NCBI GenBank assembly: GCA_025360745.1
Contig: JANYBP010000005.1
Span: 1-64,000, forward strand
DNA length: 64,000 nucleotides
Direction of reading: 5' to 3'
DNA from: a bacterium
Lineage (GTDB): Bacteria > Verrucomicrobiota > Kiritimatiellia > CAIKKV01 > CAIYGI01
Below, piece after piece: positions 7,928-17,675 of the stretch (the stretch's first letter is position 1; each line of letters opens with the position of its first letter). A model generated the notes under the pieces. That model did not search any database. It was not told the DNA's origin and saw nothing but the letters and a program-made list of their open reading frames with translations. Position numbers and translations under genes: made by a program.

Positions 7928-9756
7928 GACGTGGCATGGCCTCGGCGCGAAAAACAAGTTCCAGCGAGATGGTGCTGAAGGGCATCGGCGTGTCGCCCGG
8001 CATCGCCGTGGCCCCCGTTTTTCTACTGGCGGCCGACGACCGGCTGGTTCCGGAACGGCGCCTGACGGACCGCGAAGCGCTGGCCGAGATCATGCGGCTG
8101 GAAAATGCGATTATCGAAACCCGCCGGCAATTGACCGACATTCATCGCCATGTGGAGGAACAGGCCGGCCGCCAGCATGCCGATATTTTCGACATGCACA
8201 AACTGGTGCTTGACGATCCGGCTTTCATCGCGGAGGTTTTCGACGGGATTCTGAAACGGCACGCCAATGCCGAGCACGCCATCCGGCTGGCCGCCGAAGG
8301 CTATACCGAGACCCTGTCGCGGGTGGAGGACGATTATCTGCGCGAGCGGGTCAGCGACGTGAAGGACGTGGCGCGGCGCTTGATCAGGAATCTCTCCGAT
8401 TCCACGCACACGCCGCTGACGGGCCTGTCCGTGCGCAGCGTGATTGTGGGTGTTGACCTGGCGCCATCGGAAACGGCGACTTTGCAGCGGGAGTGGGTGC
8501 TGGGCTTTGCGACGGACCAGGGCAGTCCGACATCGCATACCGCGATCATGGCGCGGGCCCTTGGCATTCCGGCCGTGGTCGGACTTAGCAACATCAGCCA
8601 ACTCGTCAAGGTCGGCGAGGAAATCCTGGTGGACGGCTCCAGCGGCGAGGTCGTGCTGCGGCCATCTTCCGAGCGCCGCCGGATGGCCGGGCTGTATGCC
8701 GAGGCGCAGCGCACGATCGAGACCGAACTCGGAACCTTGCGCGACCAGCCCGCCGAGACGTCCGACGGCCATGCGATCGTGCTTTCGGCCAATGTGGAAC
8801 TGGTCGCGGAATTGCCCGCCGTGCTACAGTCCGGCGCGCAGGGCATCGGGCTCTTCCGGTCGGAATATCTCTATATCTCGCGCGAAACCCTGCCCTCCGA
8901 GGATGAGCAACTGGCCGCCTACGGCGAGGCCGCCAAGGCCATGGCGCCGCAACCGGTGATCATTCGCACGGTTGATCTGGGCGGCGACAAGTTTGCATCC
9001 AGCGTGCGCGTGCCGCACGAGGTCAACCCGTTTCTGGGTTTTCGCGCGATCCGTTTTTGTCTGGCGCAGCCCGCGCTTTTCAAGACCCAGGTGCGGGCCA
9101 TTTTACGCGCGAGCGCGCTGGGGCGGGTCAGCATGATGTACCCGATGATCAGCAATGTCGGCGAAGTGCGCCAGGCGAATGCGATCGTGGAGGCCTGCAA
9201 AGAGGAACTGCGCGGCGAGGGGCTGGAGTTCGACGAGGAAATGCCGGTCGGCGCCATGGTCGAAATTCCTTCGGCGGCGTTGACGGCCGAAATCATCGCC
9301 CCGCACGTGAAATTCTTCAGTTTGGGGACCAACGATCTGGTGCAATATACGCTGGCCGTGGACCGGGTTAACGAACGGGTGGCCCATCTTTATGAACCGA
9401 CCCACCCCGCGGTCCTGAGGCTCATCCGCTACACGATCGAAGCCGGCCATGCGCACGGCGTCTGGGTGGGCGTCTGCGGTGAGATGGCCGGCAACCCCGT
9501 ATTGACGCCGTTGCTGGTCGGGATGGGCCTGGATGAATTGAGCACCGCTCCGGCCAACGTGCCCGCGGTCAAGGATGCCATCCGTCGTGTCCGTCTGAGC
9601 GATGCCCGGGCCCTGGCCGAAAATGCCGCCAAATTGGGCACGGCGGGGGAAATTCTGGACCTATGTCGCGAGTTGACCAAGAGCACGGCGCCTGAAATAC
9701 TACGGCTCGCCGGTAAACCGGGCGCGGAGCGCGGGCGTGCGACATCCGGCAAATAG
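7924..9756 (+). CDS. ptsI: Phosphoenolpyruvate-protein phosphotransferase (enzyme I)
   Basis: Enzyme I autophosphorylates from PEP and passes phosphate to HPr. The N-terminal HPr-binding/phosphohistidine domain carries KGIGVSPGIAVAPVFLL and the active-site block GSPTSHTAIMARALGIPAVVG. The C-terminal PEP-binding barrel has IGLFRSEYLY, RTVDLGGDK, NPFLGFRAIR, FFSLGTNDLVQYTLAVDR and the catalytic Cys loop WVGVCGEMAGNP. All key elements are present in 610 residues, slightly longer than usual because of the N-terminus. The ATG at 7924 overlaps ptsH by 4 bases; a second ATG at 7936 is the alternative. It closes the hpf-hprK-ptsH-ptsI block. Confidence 0.96.
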   Translation: MRRGMASARKTSSSEMVLKGIGVSPGIAVAPVFLLAADDRLVPERRLTDREALAEIMRLENAIIETRRQLTDIHRHVEEQAGRQHADIFDMHKLVLDDPAFIAEVFDGILKRHANAEHAIRLAAEGYTETLSRVEDDYLRERVSDVKDVARRLIRNLSDSTHTPLTGLSVRSVIVGVDLAPSETATLQREWVLGFATDQGSPTSHTAIMARALGIPAVVGLSNISQLVKVGEEILVDGSSGEVVLRPSSERRRMAGLYAEAQRTIETELGTLRDQPAETSDGHAIVLSANVELVAELPAVLQSGAQGIGLFRSEYLYISRETLPSEDEQLAAYGEAAKAMAPQPVIIRTVDLGGDKFASSVRVPHEVNPFLGFRAIRFCLAQPALFKTQVRAILRASALGRVSMMYPMISNVGEVRQANAIVEACKEELRGEGLEFDEEMPVGAMVEIPSAALTAEIIAPHVKFFSLGTNDLVQYTLAVDRVNERVAHLYEPTHPAVLRLIRYTIEAGHAHGVWVGVCGEMAGNPVLTPLLVGMGLDELSTAPANVPAVKDAIRRVRLSDARALAENAAKLGTAGEILDLCRELTKSTAPEILRLAGKPGAERGRATSGK

Positions 9757-9795
9757 TTTGGAGATAAACGGAAGCAAGCGAAAGGAACCGCATCG

Positions 9796-10965
9796 ATGGC
9801 ACACGAGACGTATTTGTTTACTTCGGAATCTGTTACGGAAGGGCACCCCGACAAAGTGGCGGACGGCATCTCGGACGCCGTTTTGGACGCCAATCTGCGT
9901 CAGGATCCCCGCGCCCGTGTGGCCTGTGAAACGCTGGTCAGCACCGGGCTGGTCGTGATCGCGGGCGAGATCACCAGCCGGGCCACGGTCGACTACTCAA
10001 GCCTGGCTCGCGAAAAGATCCGCCGCATCGGCTATGACGATGCCAGCCTCGGCTTCTCGGCCGACAGTTGCGGCGTGCTGATCGCGCTGGACCGCCAGTC
10101 CCCGGACATCTCGCAGGGCGTGACGCAGGGCCAAGGAATGTTCAAGGAACAGGGCGCCGGTGACCAGGGCATGATGTTCGGTTATGCCTGCGACGAGACG
10201 CGCGAAATGATGCCGATGCCGATCATGTTCGCCCACCGGCTGACACGCGGCCTGGCCAATGCGCGGCGCGACGGCTCTCTGCCCTGGCTGCGGCCGGACG
10301 GCAAGTCGCAGGTGACCATCGCCTACGAGGATGGCAAACCGATGTACGTTGACACGGTGGTGGTTTCGACCCAGCACGCCCCGGACGTGAAGTACAAGGA
10401 AGTGCATGATGGCGTGATCGAGGAGATCGTCAAACAAGTGATTTCCCCAAAGCTGCTGACCAAGCGGACCAAGTATCTGATCAATCCGACCGGACGCTTC
10501 GTGATTGGCGGACCACACGGCGACAGCGGTGTCACCGGCCGCAAAATCATCGTGGATACCTACGGTGGCATGGGCCGTCACGGAGGCGGCGCCTTTTCAG
10601 GCAAGGATCCGTCCAAGGTTGACCGCAGCGCGGCCTATATGGCGCGTTATGTGGCCAAGAACGTGGTGGCGGCCAAATTGGCCCGCCGCTGCGAGTTGCA
10701 ACTGGCCTACGCGATCGGCTATCCGAATCCGGTTTCGGTGCATATCGACACCTTCGGCACAGGCTCGGTCAGCGACCGGCAGATCGAAAAGGCCGTCAGG
10801 GCGGTGTTTGGATTGAAACCGGCGGAGATCATCGAAACCTTGAATCTGCTGCGGCCGATTTACGAGGCCACCTCGATGTACGGCCACTTCGGACGCACCC
10901 GGGAGTTGGACGTTTTCACCTGGGAACGCACGGATCGCGCCGCGGATCTGCGCGCGGCGGTGTAA
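9796..10965 (+). CDS. metK: S-adenosylmethionine synthetase
   Basis: Makes S-adenosylmethionine from methionine and ATP. Seen: [21 protein letters not shown] with the catalytic His, [12 protein letters not shown] hexapeptide region, [20 protein letters not shown], and the [19 protein letters not shown] block. 389 residues is typical. GAAAGGAA eight bases before the ATG is a good ribosome binding site. Only 39 bases separate it from ptsI, too little for a SAM riboswitch, so it is probably read from the same transcript or a promoter inside ptsI. A repeat-derived hairpin with a T-rich run follows about 95 bases downstream. Confidence 0.97.
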   Translation: MAHETYLFTSESVTEGHPDKVADGISDAVLDANLRQDPRARVACETLVSTGLVVIAGEITSRATVDYSSLAREKIRRIGYDDASLGFSADSCGVLIALDRQSPDISQGVTQGQGMFKEQGAGDQGMMFGYACDETREMMPMPIMFAHRLTRGLANARRDGSLPWLRPDGKSQVTIAYEDGKPMYVDTVVVSTQHAPDVKYKEVHDGVIEEIVKQVISPKLLTKRTKYLINPTGRFVIGGPHGDSGVTGRKIIVDTYGGMGRHGGGAFSGKDPSKVDRSAAYMARYVAKNVVAAKLARRCELQLAYAIGYPNPVSVHIDTFGTGSVSDRQIEKAVRAVFGLKPAEIIETLNLLRPIYEATSMYGHFGRTRELDVFTWERTDRAADLRAAV

Positions 10966-10988
10966 GTCGGAGCGACGGAAGATAAAAG

Positions 10989-11069
10989 GGTTCAGGGTTC
11001 GGGGTACAGGTAAGATAACGACTTCTGTGCCTGATCTGAGAAACCAGGGTTCAGGGTGTCAGGGTTCAG
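10989..11069 (+). repeat. Dispersed GGTTCAG heptamer repeats
   Basis: Three contiguous units (GGTTCAG, GGTTCGG, GGTACAG) at 10989-11009, then further copies at 11048-11054 and 11063-11069. GGTTCAG is a rotation of the reverse complement of GAACCCT, which is repeated at 23975-23988 and in the downstream hairpin arm. Confidence 0.85.
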
Positions 11070-11113
11070 GAAAAATCCATCCTGAACCCTGAACTTTGGG
11101 CCCTTTTTTATTT
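11059..11113 (+). terminator. Heptamer-derived hairpin plus T-rich run, possible metK operon terminator
   Basis: TCAGGGTTCAGGA at 11059-11071 pairs perfectly over 13 bp with TCCTGAACCCTGA at 11080-11092, leaving an 8-base loop (AAAATCCA). A T-rich tract (CTTTTTTATTTTT) begins about 10 bases after the stem. The stem is built from opposite-orientation copies of the heptamer repeat. The gap between stem and T-tract is longer than in a textbook intrinsic terminator, so termination is plausible, not certain. Confidence 0.5.
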
Positions 11114-11453
11114 TTCGATCCATCTGGTGGCGGCCTTTGCGCCAGTTTCCCGACTGATACCCGAAACCATCTTTCCCCATTCCGACCGGCGGCGTGACTT
11201 AACCGCTTGACGGTTTTTGGGAGGGTTTTCGGCGAGGACAAAGAAACGAGAAAACCCTTGATAAGTACACGGTCATGGCGACCTCGCCACATATGTTCAG
11301 GCAGCAGTTGCGTCCGCCGCAGGACGGCGTATGATGGACGCACGGCATCGTTGGGGTATATCCCTGAGCGGAGTCAGTTGCGGAAAGTCCGTCTGATCGA
11401 TGAAGAGTTTTCCGCGGTTGATGTTCGGGTGCAAGGACGTGTAAGGAGACGAT
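11114..11453. other. Intergenic region upstream of the AAA/DUF4276 module
   Basis: About 340 bases with no ORF that looks like a gene and no RNA gene recognised. It probably contains the promoter of the downstream ATPase (see 11308-11335). Confidence 0.5.
11308..11335 (+). promoter_or_regulatory. Weak candidate promoter for the AAA ATPase gene
   Basis: TTGCGT at 11308-11313 and TATGAT at 11330-11335, separated by 16 bases, resemble a sigma-70 promoter on the plus strand, about 120 bases before the start codon. Spacing and -35 are suboptimal, and the match could be chance. Confidence 0.25.
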
Positions 11454-12611
11454 ATGAGCAAACTGAAACGCATATTTCTGAACGGCTTTAAGTCGTTCCG
11501 CTTTGCCGGAAGGGAACTGGACGAAGCCCAGCAAACCGAAGCGGGCAATGCCATTGAGTTCGGGGACATCACCGTTTTGCTCGGAGCCAACGGGGCAGGG
11601 AAGAGCAACATCGTTTCGTTCTTCAGGATGCTGAATTACATGATGACCGGGGCACTTCAAGAGTTCGTCGGCAAGGGAGGCGGGGCTTCGTCCATCCTGC
11701 ACTACGGCCCCAAGACGACTCCCAAAATGCAGGCCGTCGTAGAGTTCGAGTCGGATCAACGGAAGAGCCGCTACGAGATGATCTTTACGGATGCACCACC
11801 TGATATTTTGATGTTCACCAATGAGAATGTTTTTTTTCACGATGCTGCCTGCCCCAGACCCCAGGAGATGGTTCTTCAGAGCGGGCATCAGGAGAGCGCC
11901 TTGAAGGGACGTGCGAAGAACAATGGAACGTGTCGGGTGATCTACGCAATGCTTTCCGGATGCCGTACTTATCAGTTTCACGACACGTCTGCCACCGCCA
12001 ATGTGCGGAAACCCTCCTACATCGAGAACACAAAATACTTGCTGAGCGATGCCGGCAACCTCGCCCCATACCTTTATGCCATGCGGGAGAGCACGCAGGA
12101 ACGGCGATACTACGACCGGATCGTCAGCACCATCCAGCAGGTCTACCCCCAGTTCAAGGACTTCGACATTGAGCCATCGAGACTGGATGATAAGAACATG
12201 CTTCTGAATTGGCGGGAGAAAGGAAACTCGGAGTACCTGTTCGGCCCTCATCAACTCTCTGACGGTACGCTGCGCTTCATGGCTTTGGCAACGTTGTTTC
12301 TTCAGCCGCCACATAGGCTCCCATCGGCCATTGTCATTGATGAACCTGAGCTGGGACTTCACCCCCATGCGATCACGGTGCTGGCCGGAATCATTCACGG
12401 GGTCTCCAACAAGTGCCAGGTTGTTCTCTCGACCCAGTCCACCAGACTCGTGGACGAGTTTGAGGTGGGGCAGATTGTCGTGGTTGAGCGGGATCGAAAG
12501 GAGAATTTCAGCCGTTGCCGCCGTCCCGATGCCAAGGCCCTTGAGGAGTGGATCAAGCAGTATTCGACAAGCGAACTGTGGGAGAAGAACGTGTTGGGAG
12601 GGCGGCCATGA
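11454..12611 (+). CDS. AAA (ABC/SMC-type) ATPase of a two-gene ATPase + DUF4276 module
   Basis: 385-residue ATPase resembling COG4637/AAA_21 proteins. Walker A LLGANGAGKSNIVSFFRML spans about 42-60, with the RecF/OLD-like preceding block LNGFKSFR. A signature-like LSDGTLRFMALATLFL lies near 268-283, followed by Walker B IVIDEPELGLHP (about 293-304) and VVLSTQSTRLVDEF as a switch region. A clear AAGGAGACGAT precedes the ATG at 11454. The stop overlaps the DUF4276 gene (ATGA). Such ATPases paired with TOPRIM-like partners occur in defence systems (OLD, PARIS, AbiL). A defence role here is inferred from the pairing. Base composition is visibly lower in GC than the neighbours, suggesting transfer. 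Confidence 0.85.
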   Translation: MSKLKRIFLNGFKSFRFAGRELDEAQQTEAGNAIEFGDITVLLGANGAGKSNIVSFFRMLNYMMTGALQEFVGKGGGASSILHYGPKTTPKMQAVVEFESDQRKSRYEMIFTDAPPDILMFTNENVFFHDAACPRPQEMVLQSGHQESALKGRAKNNGTCRVIYAMLSGCRTYQFHDTSATANVRKPSYIENTKYLLSDAGNLAPYLYAMRESTQERRYYDRIVSTIQQVYPQFKDFDIEPSRLDDKNMLLNWREKGNSEYLFGPHQLSDGTLRFMALATLFLQPPHRLPSAIVIDEPELGLHPHAITVLAGIIHGVSNKCQVVLSTQSTRLVDEFEVGQIVVVERDRKENFSRCRRPDAKALEEWIKQYSTSELWEKNVLGGRP

Positions 12612-13300
12612 CATCCCGCCTGCATGTGACTGCCGAGGGGCCTACCGAAGAACGGTATGTCAACAATGTGCTCGTGAATCATCTCGGGGGCTTTCAGGTC
12701 GTCACCGACGTTCGCAGCGTCAAGACCGGCCGCAAGCGTGGGGTGGGCTATCGCGGCGGAATGACGAACTTTCCGAAGGCACGACAGGACATCCTGAATT
12801 GGATGAAGGAAGACCAGAACCCCGACGCATTCTTTACGACCATGTTTGACCTATACGCCCTGCCGGACGACTTCCCAGGCTATGTAGATGCCCGCCGGGA
12901 AAATGACCCGTATCGGAGGGTTGCCGTGTTGGAGGCCGCCCTCAAACAGGATTTCAGTCATCCCCGTTTCCTGCCCTACGTCCAACTTCACGAATTCGAG
13001 GCTCTGATCCTGGCCGAACCGCGGAAACTCGACTGGGAGTACCTCGAACACGACGATGCCATAGGGCGTCTCGTCCGGATGGTGGGTGAACAGAACCCTG
13101 AACTCATCAACGACGGCCCGGAGACTTCCCCCTCCAAGCGGATCATCCGGGAGATTCCGGCGTACGAACACCAGAAGGCGTCATCAGGCCCCATCGTGGC
13201 CGGGAGAATCGGGATTCCCGTGCTCAAAGATCGGTGCCGTCATTTCAATAACTGGCTTGGACAACTTGAACGGCTGCCGCAGGCACTGGGCCAAACATAA
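12608..13300 (+). CDS. DUF4276 protein (TOPRIM-like nuclease candidate)
   Basis: The ATG at 12608 (overlapping the ATPase stop) gives 230 residues; the track's longer version runs inside the ATPase gene. It matches my memory of DUF4276: an N-terminal strand followed by TAEGPTEERYV (Glu of a TOPRIM-like motif, residues 8-18), TTMFDLYALPDDFPG (acidic motif, about 78-92), YVQLHEFEALIL (about 120), PSKRI, and a C-terminal HFNNWLGQLERL. DUF4276 proteins are often encoded beside AAA ATPases, and the fold has been linked to TOPRIM nucleases. Nuclease activity here is inference. It is the last gene of the module. No third component or integrase is visible. Confidence 0.85.
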   Translation: MTSRLHVTAEGPTEERYVNNVLVNHLGGFQVVTDVRSVKTGRKRGVGYRGGMTNFPKARQDILNWMKEDQNPDAFFTTMFDLYALPDDFPGYVDARRENDPYRRVAVLEAALKQDFSHPRFLPYVQLHEFEALILAEPRKLDWEYLEHDDAIGRLVRMVGEQNPELINDGPETSPSKRIIREIPAYEHQKASSGPIVAGRIGIPVLKDRCRHFNNWLGQLERLPQALGQT

Positions 13301-13497
13301 TGAGGAGGGTATCGTTATGCAGGCTCCAAAACTGACGTTCGGCGACCGAGCCTGATGTTGTCTGGGTGAACCGATGCCGTTCTCGCTGTGATCCGCGCCT
13401 GCGAACCGCTGGTCATTACCACGATATTCGACCAGTGAAATGCGGATTTTCACAAACCGTGTCGCGGGAAACACGCTGGCGTTTGGTGTGCTTTGCC
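13301..13497. other. Intergenic region between the convergent DUF4276 and FHA genes
   Basis: No gene recognised. A 12-codon ORF at 13317-13355 has a good AGGAGG but no other support. No clear bidirectional terminator seen. Confidence 0.45.
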
Positions 13498-13532
13498 GAA
13501 CACTGCACACCGAACACTGAACACCGAACACT
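13498..13532 (+). repeat. 5-copy heptanucleotide array (GAACACT/GAACACC)
   Basis: Five consecutive 7-base units: GAACACT, GCACACC, GAACACT, GAACACC, GAACACT. It ends five bases before the FHA gene stop codon. It forms the right flank of the ATPase/DUF4276 module, whose left flank carries GGTTCAG/GAACCCT heptamers. Confidence 0.93.
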
Positions 13533-13537
13533 CGTAC

Positions 13538-13972
13538 TCAGGCCTTCGGCGGCTCGCCGGCGTCGGGCTTTTCCGCTCTCGCATGCGGGACGCTGCTTTG
13601 CACGATCTCGCGCAGCATGGTGGTGTAGCCCTTGCCGTTTTCCAGTTCGCGGCTGACTTCCTTGAGAATCGTACCGGCGCCTTTTTCGACGCGGTTCTCC
13701 AGATGGAACACGATGTTCCCGATGCGGATCTGGTCGCCGACTTTCAGGACGGCTATATCCACGCGCTGATCGTTGACGAATACGCCGTTGCGCGACTTGA
13801 GATCCCTGATCACGTAGTCACCGTCCCAGAGCCGTATCTCGGCATGGTGGCGCGATATTTTTGTCTCCGCCACCGCCAGATCGGCATCGGAGGAACGTCC
13901 GATCACGATCGGCTCCGAACCGAGCGTTGCCACCATGTGCCGCCCCTCGCCGTCGGTAAATCGCAGGATCAT
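13538..13972 (-). CDS. FHA-domain protein
   Basis: The upstream half of the track ORF lies antisense-frame inside gmhB. The ATG at 13972, preceded by AAGGGGAGGC, gives 144 residues. The FHA core is complete: PIVIGRSSDADLAV (phosphothreonine-binding Arg), KISRHHAEI (Ser/His), DLKSRNGVFVND (Asn), and VGDQIRIGNIVFHLE. FHA domains bind phosphothreonine peptides. No kinase or secretion gene is adjacent, so the partner is unknown. A C-terminal helical tail of about 50 residues follows the domain. It lies 59 bases downstream of gmhB on the same strand, so co-transcription is likely. Confidence 0.9.
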   Translation of the reverse strand: MILRFTDGEGRHMVATLGSEPIVIGRSSDADLAVAETKISRHHAEIRLWDGDYVIRDLKSRNGVFVNDQRVDIAVLKVGDQIRIGNIVFHLENRVEKGAGTILKEVSRELENGKGYTTMLREIVQSSVPHARAEKPDAGEPPKA

Positions 13973-14031
13973 GCAATGCCTCCCCTTTTTTGTCGTCGTG
14001 CGCATAACGGTAGTCAATCGCCGCCCGTCGG

Positions 14032-14595
14032 TCAATTCCCGCCTGCAGGCGGCGCGCTCAGCCAGCCGGCCAGCCGGGCTTGTAAATCCGCCATGTTTTG
14101 CGCCCGCCGATCGGCGCGGGTGGGGGAGTTGCCACCCACCAGGATGGTTCGACAGCCGGCCCGCCGGCCGGCTTCCACGTCGCTTTCCGCGTCGCCCACC
14201 ATCCACGAACGGGTCAGGTCCAGCCCGTACTGCGCCGCGGCGCGCAGCAACATGCCCGGTTGCGGTTTGCGGCAGTCGCAGCTGTCGCGTTCGTGCGGAC
14301 AATACAAGACGTCCAGCACATCGACGCCCTGAGCGCGCAATTGTTCGCGCAGCCGGCGATGCAGGTCGTCCACCGTGGCCGCGCTCATGCGTCCGCGCGC
14401 CACCCCGCGCTGGTTGCTCACCACCACGGCGGCGAAACCAAGGCCTGTTACAATGCGTAACGCTTCCACAAACTCCGGCTGAAGATGAAAATCCTCCCAG
14501 CGTTCGACATAGCCCGGCCCCGGCGACAGGTTGACAATGCCGTCGCGATCGAAAAAAACCGCGGGGCGCCCTGAAGTTTTGGAAAGCCTATCCAC
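14032..14595 (-). CDS. gmhB: HAD-family D-glycero-D-manno-heptose 1,7-bisphosphate phosphatase
   Basis: HAD phosphatase with FFDRDGIVN (nucleophile Asp, acid/base Asp), VVVSNQRGVARG, the GmhB-type zinc-binding loop CPHERDSCDCRKP, and motif IV WMVGDAESDVEAG. GmhB removes the 7-phosphate from heptose 1,7-bisphosphate, the product of RfaE1 encoded at 1.6 kb, so the two genes supply one pathway from separate loci. The track ORF begins at a TTG (14673). A GTG at 14595, preceded by GAAAGG at suitable distance, gives 187 residues, the usual GmhB length, and is preferred. A histidinol-phosphatase-like HAD is the main alternative. Confidence 0.85.
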   Translation of the reverse strand: MDRLSKTSGRPAVFFDRDGIVNLSPGPGYVERWEDFHLQPEFVEALRIVTGLGFAAVVVSNQRGVARGRMSAATVDDLHRRLREQLRAQGVDVLDVLYCPHERDSCDCRKPQPGMLLRAAAQYGLDLTRSWMVGDAESDVEAGRRAGCRTILVGGNSPTRADRRAQNMADLQARLAGWLSAPPAGGN

Positions 14596-14730
14596 CTGTC
14601 GCAACCTTTCTGGCCGGAACGCACGGGCCGTTCGGACGACCTCTTCCTTACCCCGCCCAGCTTCGCGCGTCAATCAAAATTGGGCACATCGTGCTTGCGT
14701 TTGCGCCGCAACTCGGGCAGATTATTCCCC

Positions 14731-16685
14731 ATGGCGCTGAATTTAAAGCGATGCACGCAATTAGTCTTGGGCCTTGTAGGTTGGTTGCTGGTATCCACCG
14801 CGCCGGCCATCTCCTACCGCGACTGGATAGCCGAGCCGGCGCCGGCGGATGCAACGATTACGCTTCTCGTTGAGCCGCTGTCCAATGGATGCGTTGCGGC
14901 GACTCAGAGCATTGAATTGTCGTCGTTCGGACATGGCCGCCATGCCAACGATAAACGTGAGTTGCCCACGCGCCCATCCGGTGGTTATCTCGGGCAACTT
15001 ATCGTTCGACGGTTTGCGGGGGCCAGACTCTATTTTCCGCTGACGGTATGCTTGTCGTTTCCAACCGTTCAAGTCGAGGACCTGCTGCCGTCTACGGGGC
15101 AAAGTCTTTCGAATTCCACGGCAAGTTTGAAATGGCACCTGCCTATGGGCATCTTGAATCCCGCCGCGCCGTTGCGCGCGGAACGCTTCCGGCGAAGTTG
15201 GTCCATCGCGAGCCTGTCCGCGGACGAGCGCGCGACCATACCGCTGATGCTTGCCGCGATGCCGGGCGGTGGATACCGCTCCCGCGACAATCTCCACACC
15301 TGTCTGTGCGAAATCCGGGATGCCCGGGGAACCGTCCTGCTGCGGAAACAGGTGGTGGAAATCTTCCGGCAGGACTGGTGCAATGGCAGCAGCACGGGCT
15401 GGGTGATGAACGAACTGGAGGCCGACCGCTTTCTGCGCGATTCCGCCGGCGTCAACAATACGCATACCATTACCGAACTTCCACCGCTGATCGAACCCTA
15501 TGCCGAAATCAATGCCTTATGGGTGTCCGACGAGGCCTCCCGCGGCGCCGCGCTGACCCAGGCGATGCTGCGGCGTCTGCTGCTGATGGGCATCTGGATT
15601 TATGGCCGCGACGCCACCATTTTCAAACTGACCGCCATGGCGGGTTTGCCAGGTCAATGTTCCGTGCTGTTGGGCGGCATTCAAGGAGTGCTTTTGCCGT
15701 CGGTCAAGGATTCCGGCGAAAAGCATGGTTCGTCACAACGCGAGAATTCGTTCTGGGACTACTACATTCCAAATGCGGGCGACGGAAATAAACAGGCCGT
15801 GCCGGTCATGGAAAACCGCCGCGATCTGTTTCAACCGCTCAAGGGCCGCTATCTTGGCTGGACCTGCGGCGTGCTTGGCATTTTTCTGGGCGTGGCCTGC
15901 ATCGGCCTGCCGGTCGCCTTCCGGCGTCTGAAAGGCTCGCGCCGCCTGATGCTCTGGTGGCTGATCCCGCTGGTCACGGTTTCGATCGGCAGCCTGAGCC
16001 TGATCGGCGGCCAGTTGCTGCTCCCGCGCCAGCCGCAAGCCGATGTCACCGAATACCGATTCGCCTTCGCCGGCTGGCCCGAAGTTTTTTGCCGCAGCGT
16101 CAATCGCAGTCTGACTTTCGAAAACCGGCAGGTCTCATGGACGATGCCCTTGGACAGTTTTATCATGCCTGTCCGCTCTCGTTCCAGTTCAGTCGGCCAG
16201 GAATGGATGGAAGCGTCAGCCGGCGGGATGGTACACGGCATGTCCGGAGTGAAACGCGGGCAATTGATGGACTCCGAAACCGCCGGATTTCGCGCTTTGC
16301 CGCTGCCCGTGGCGAGCGACGACAGCACAACCAACCCGCCCGGCTTGCGAGTGCTGGCGCCGCTGCGCCAGGTCCACGTCTGGGAAAATGGCGCGTGGCA
16401 CCGGGCGGGCGATCTTAAAGCCGGCCAGATTATCCGGACGCCCTTCGGCTCCAAGACCAATACGCTCTTCGGCCTGCCCCAGTGTATCAACGATTCCATC
16501 CCTGTTAACGGTTGCCCGTCCGCGCCTTTTTACAATACGCTGATCGTGGCGGCGTTATCCGACGAGCCCGCCGCCGTTCAACCGGGCATGAAAAATACGC
16601 GCAGCGAATCACGTGTCGTTTGGCTGATCCAGATTCCCGTGCAACCAACGCCCCCTGTGCCCGGCGAGATGGGGGATAAACCCAG

Positions 16686-16689
<4 letters not shown>
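14731..16689 (+). CDS. Large membrane protein of unknown function linked to an ABC exporter
   Basis: 652 residues from the ATG at 14731, which begins a signal-peptide-like segment (LKRCTQLVLGLVGWLLVST). The track's upstream extension is basic and unlikely to be translated. A long extracytoplasmic domain (about 30-370) is followed by two TMs (about 374-396, 406-428) joined by a basic loop, then a second, beta-rich extracytoplasmic domain of about 220 residues. I do not recognise the family. It overlaps the following ABC ATPase gene by 4 bases, so it is probably an accessory or substrate-interacting subunit of that transporter (inference). The SD sequence is weak. Confidence 0.7.

Positions 16690-17671
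<982 letters not shown>

Positions 17672-17675
<4 letters not shown>

Noticed and set aside
9757-9795. SAM riboswitch before metK
   Set aside because: The gap is only 39 bases, too short for any SAM aptamer class.
12548-12607. N-terminal extension of the DUF4276 protein in the track
   Set aside because: It lies inside the ATPase gene. The ATGA overlap at 12608 gives the family N-terminus directly.
13317-13355. 12-codon ORF after the DUF4276 gene
   Set aside because: It has a good AGGAGG, but no regulatory codon bias, structure or context supports translation.
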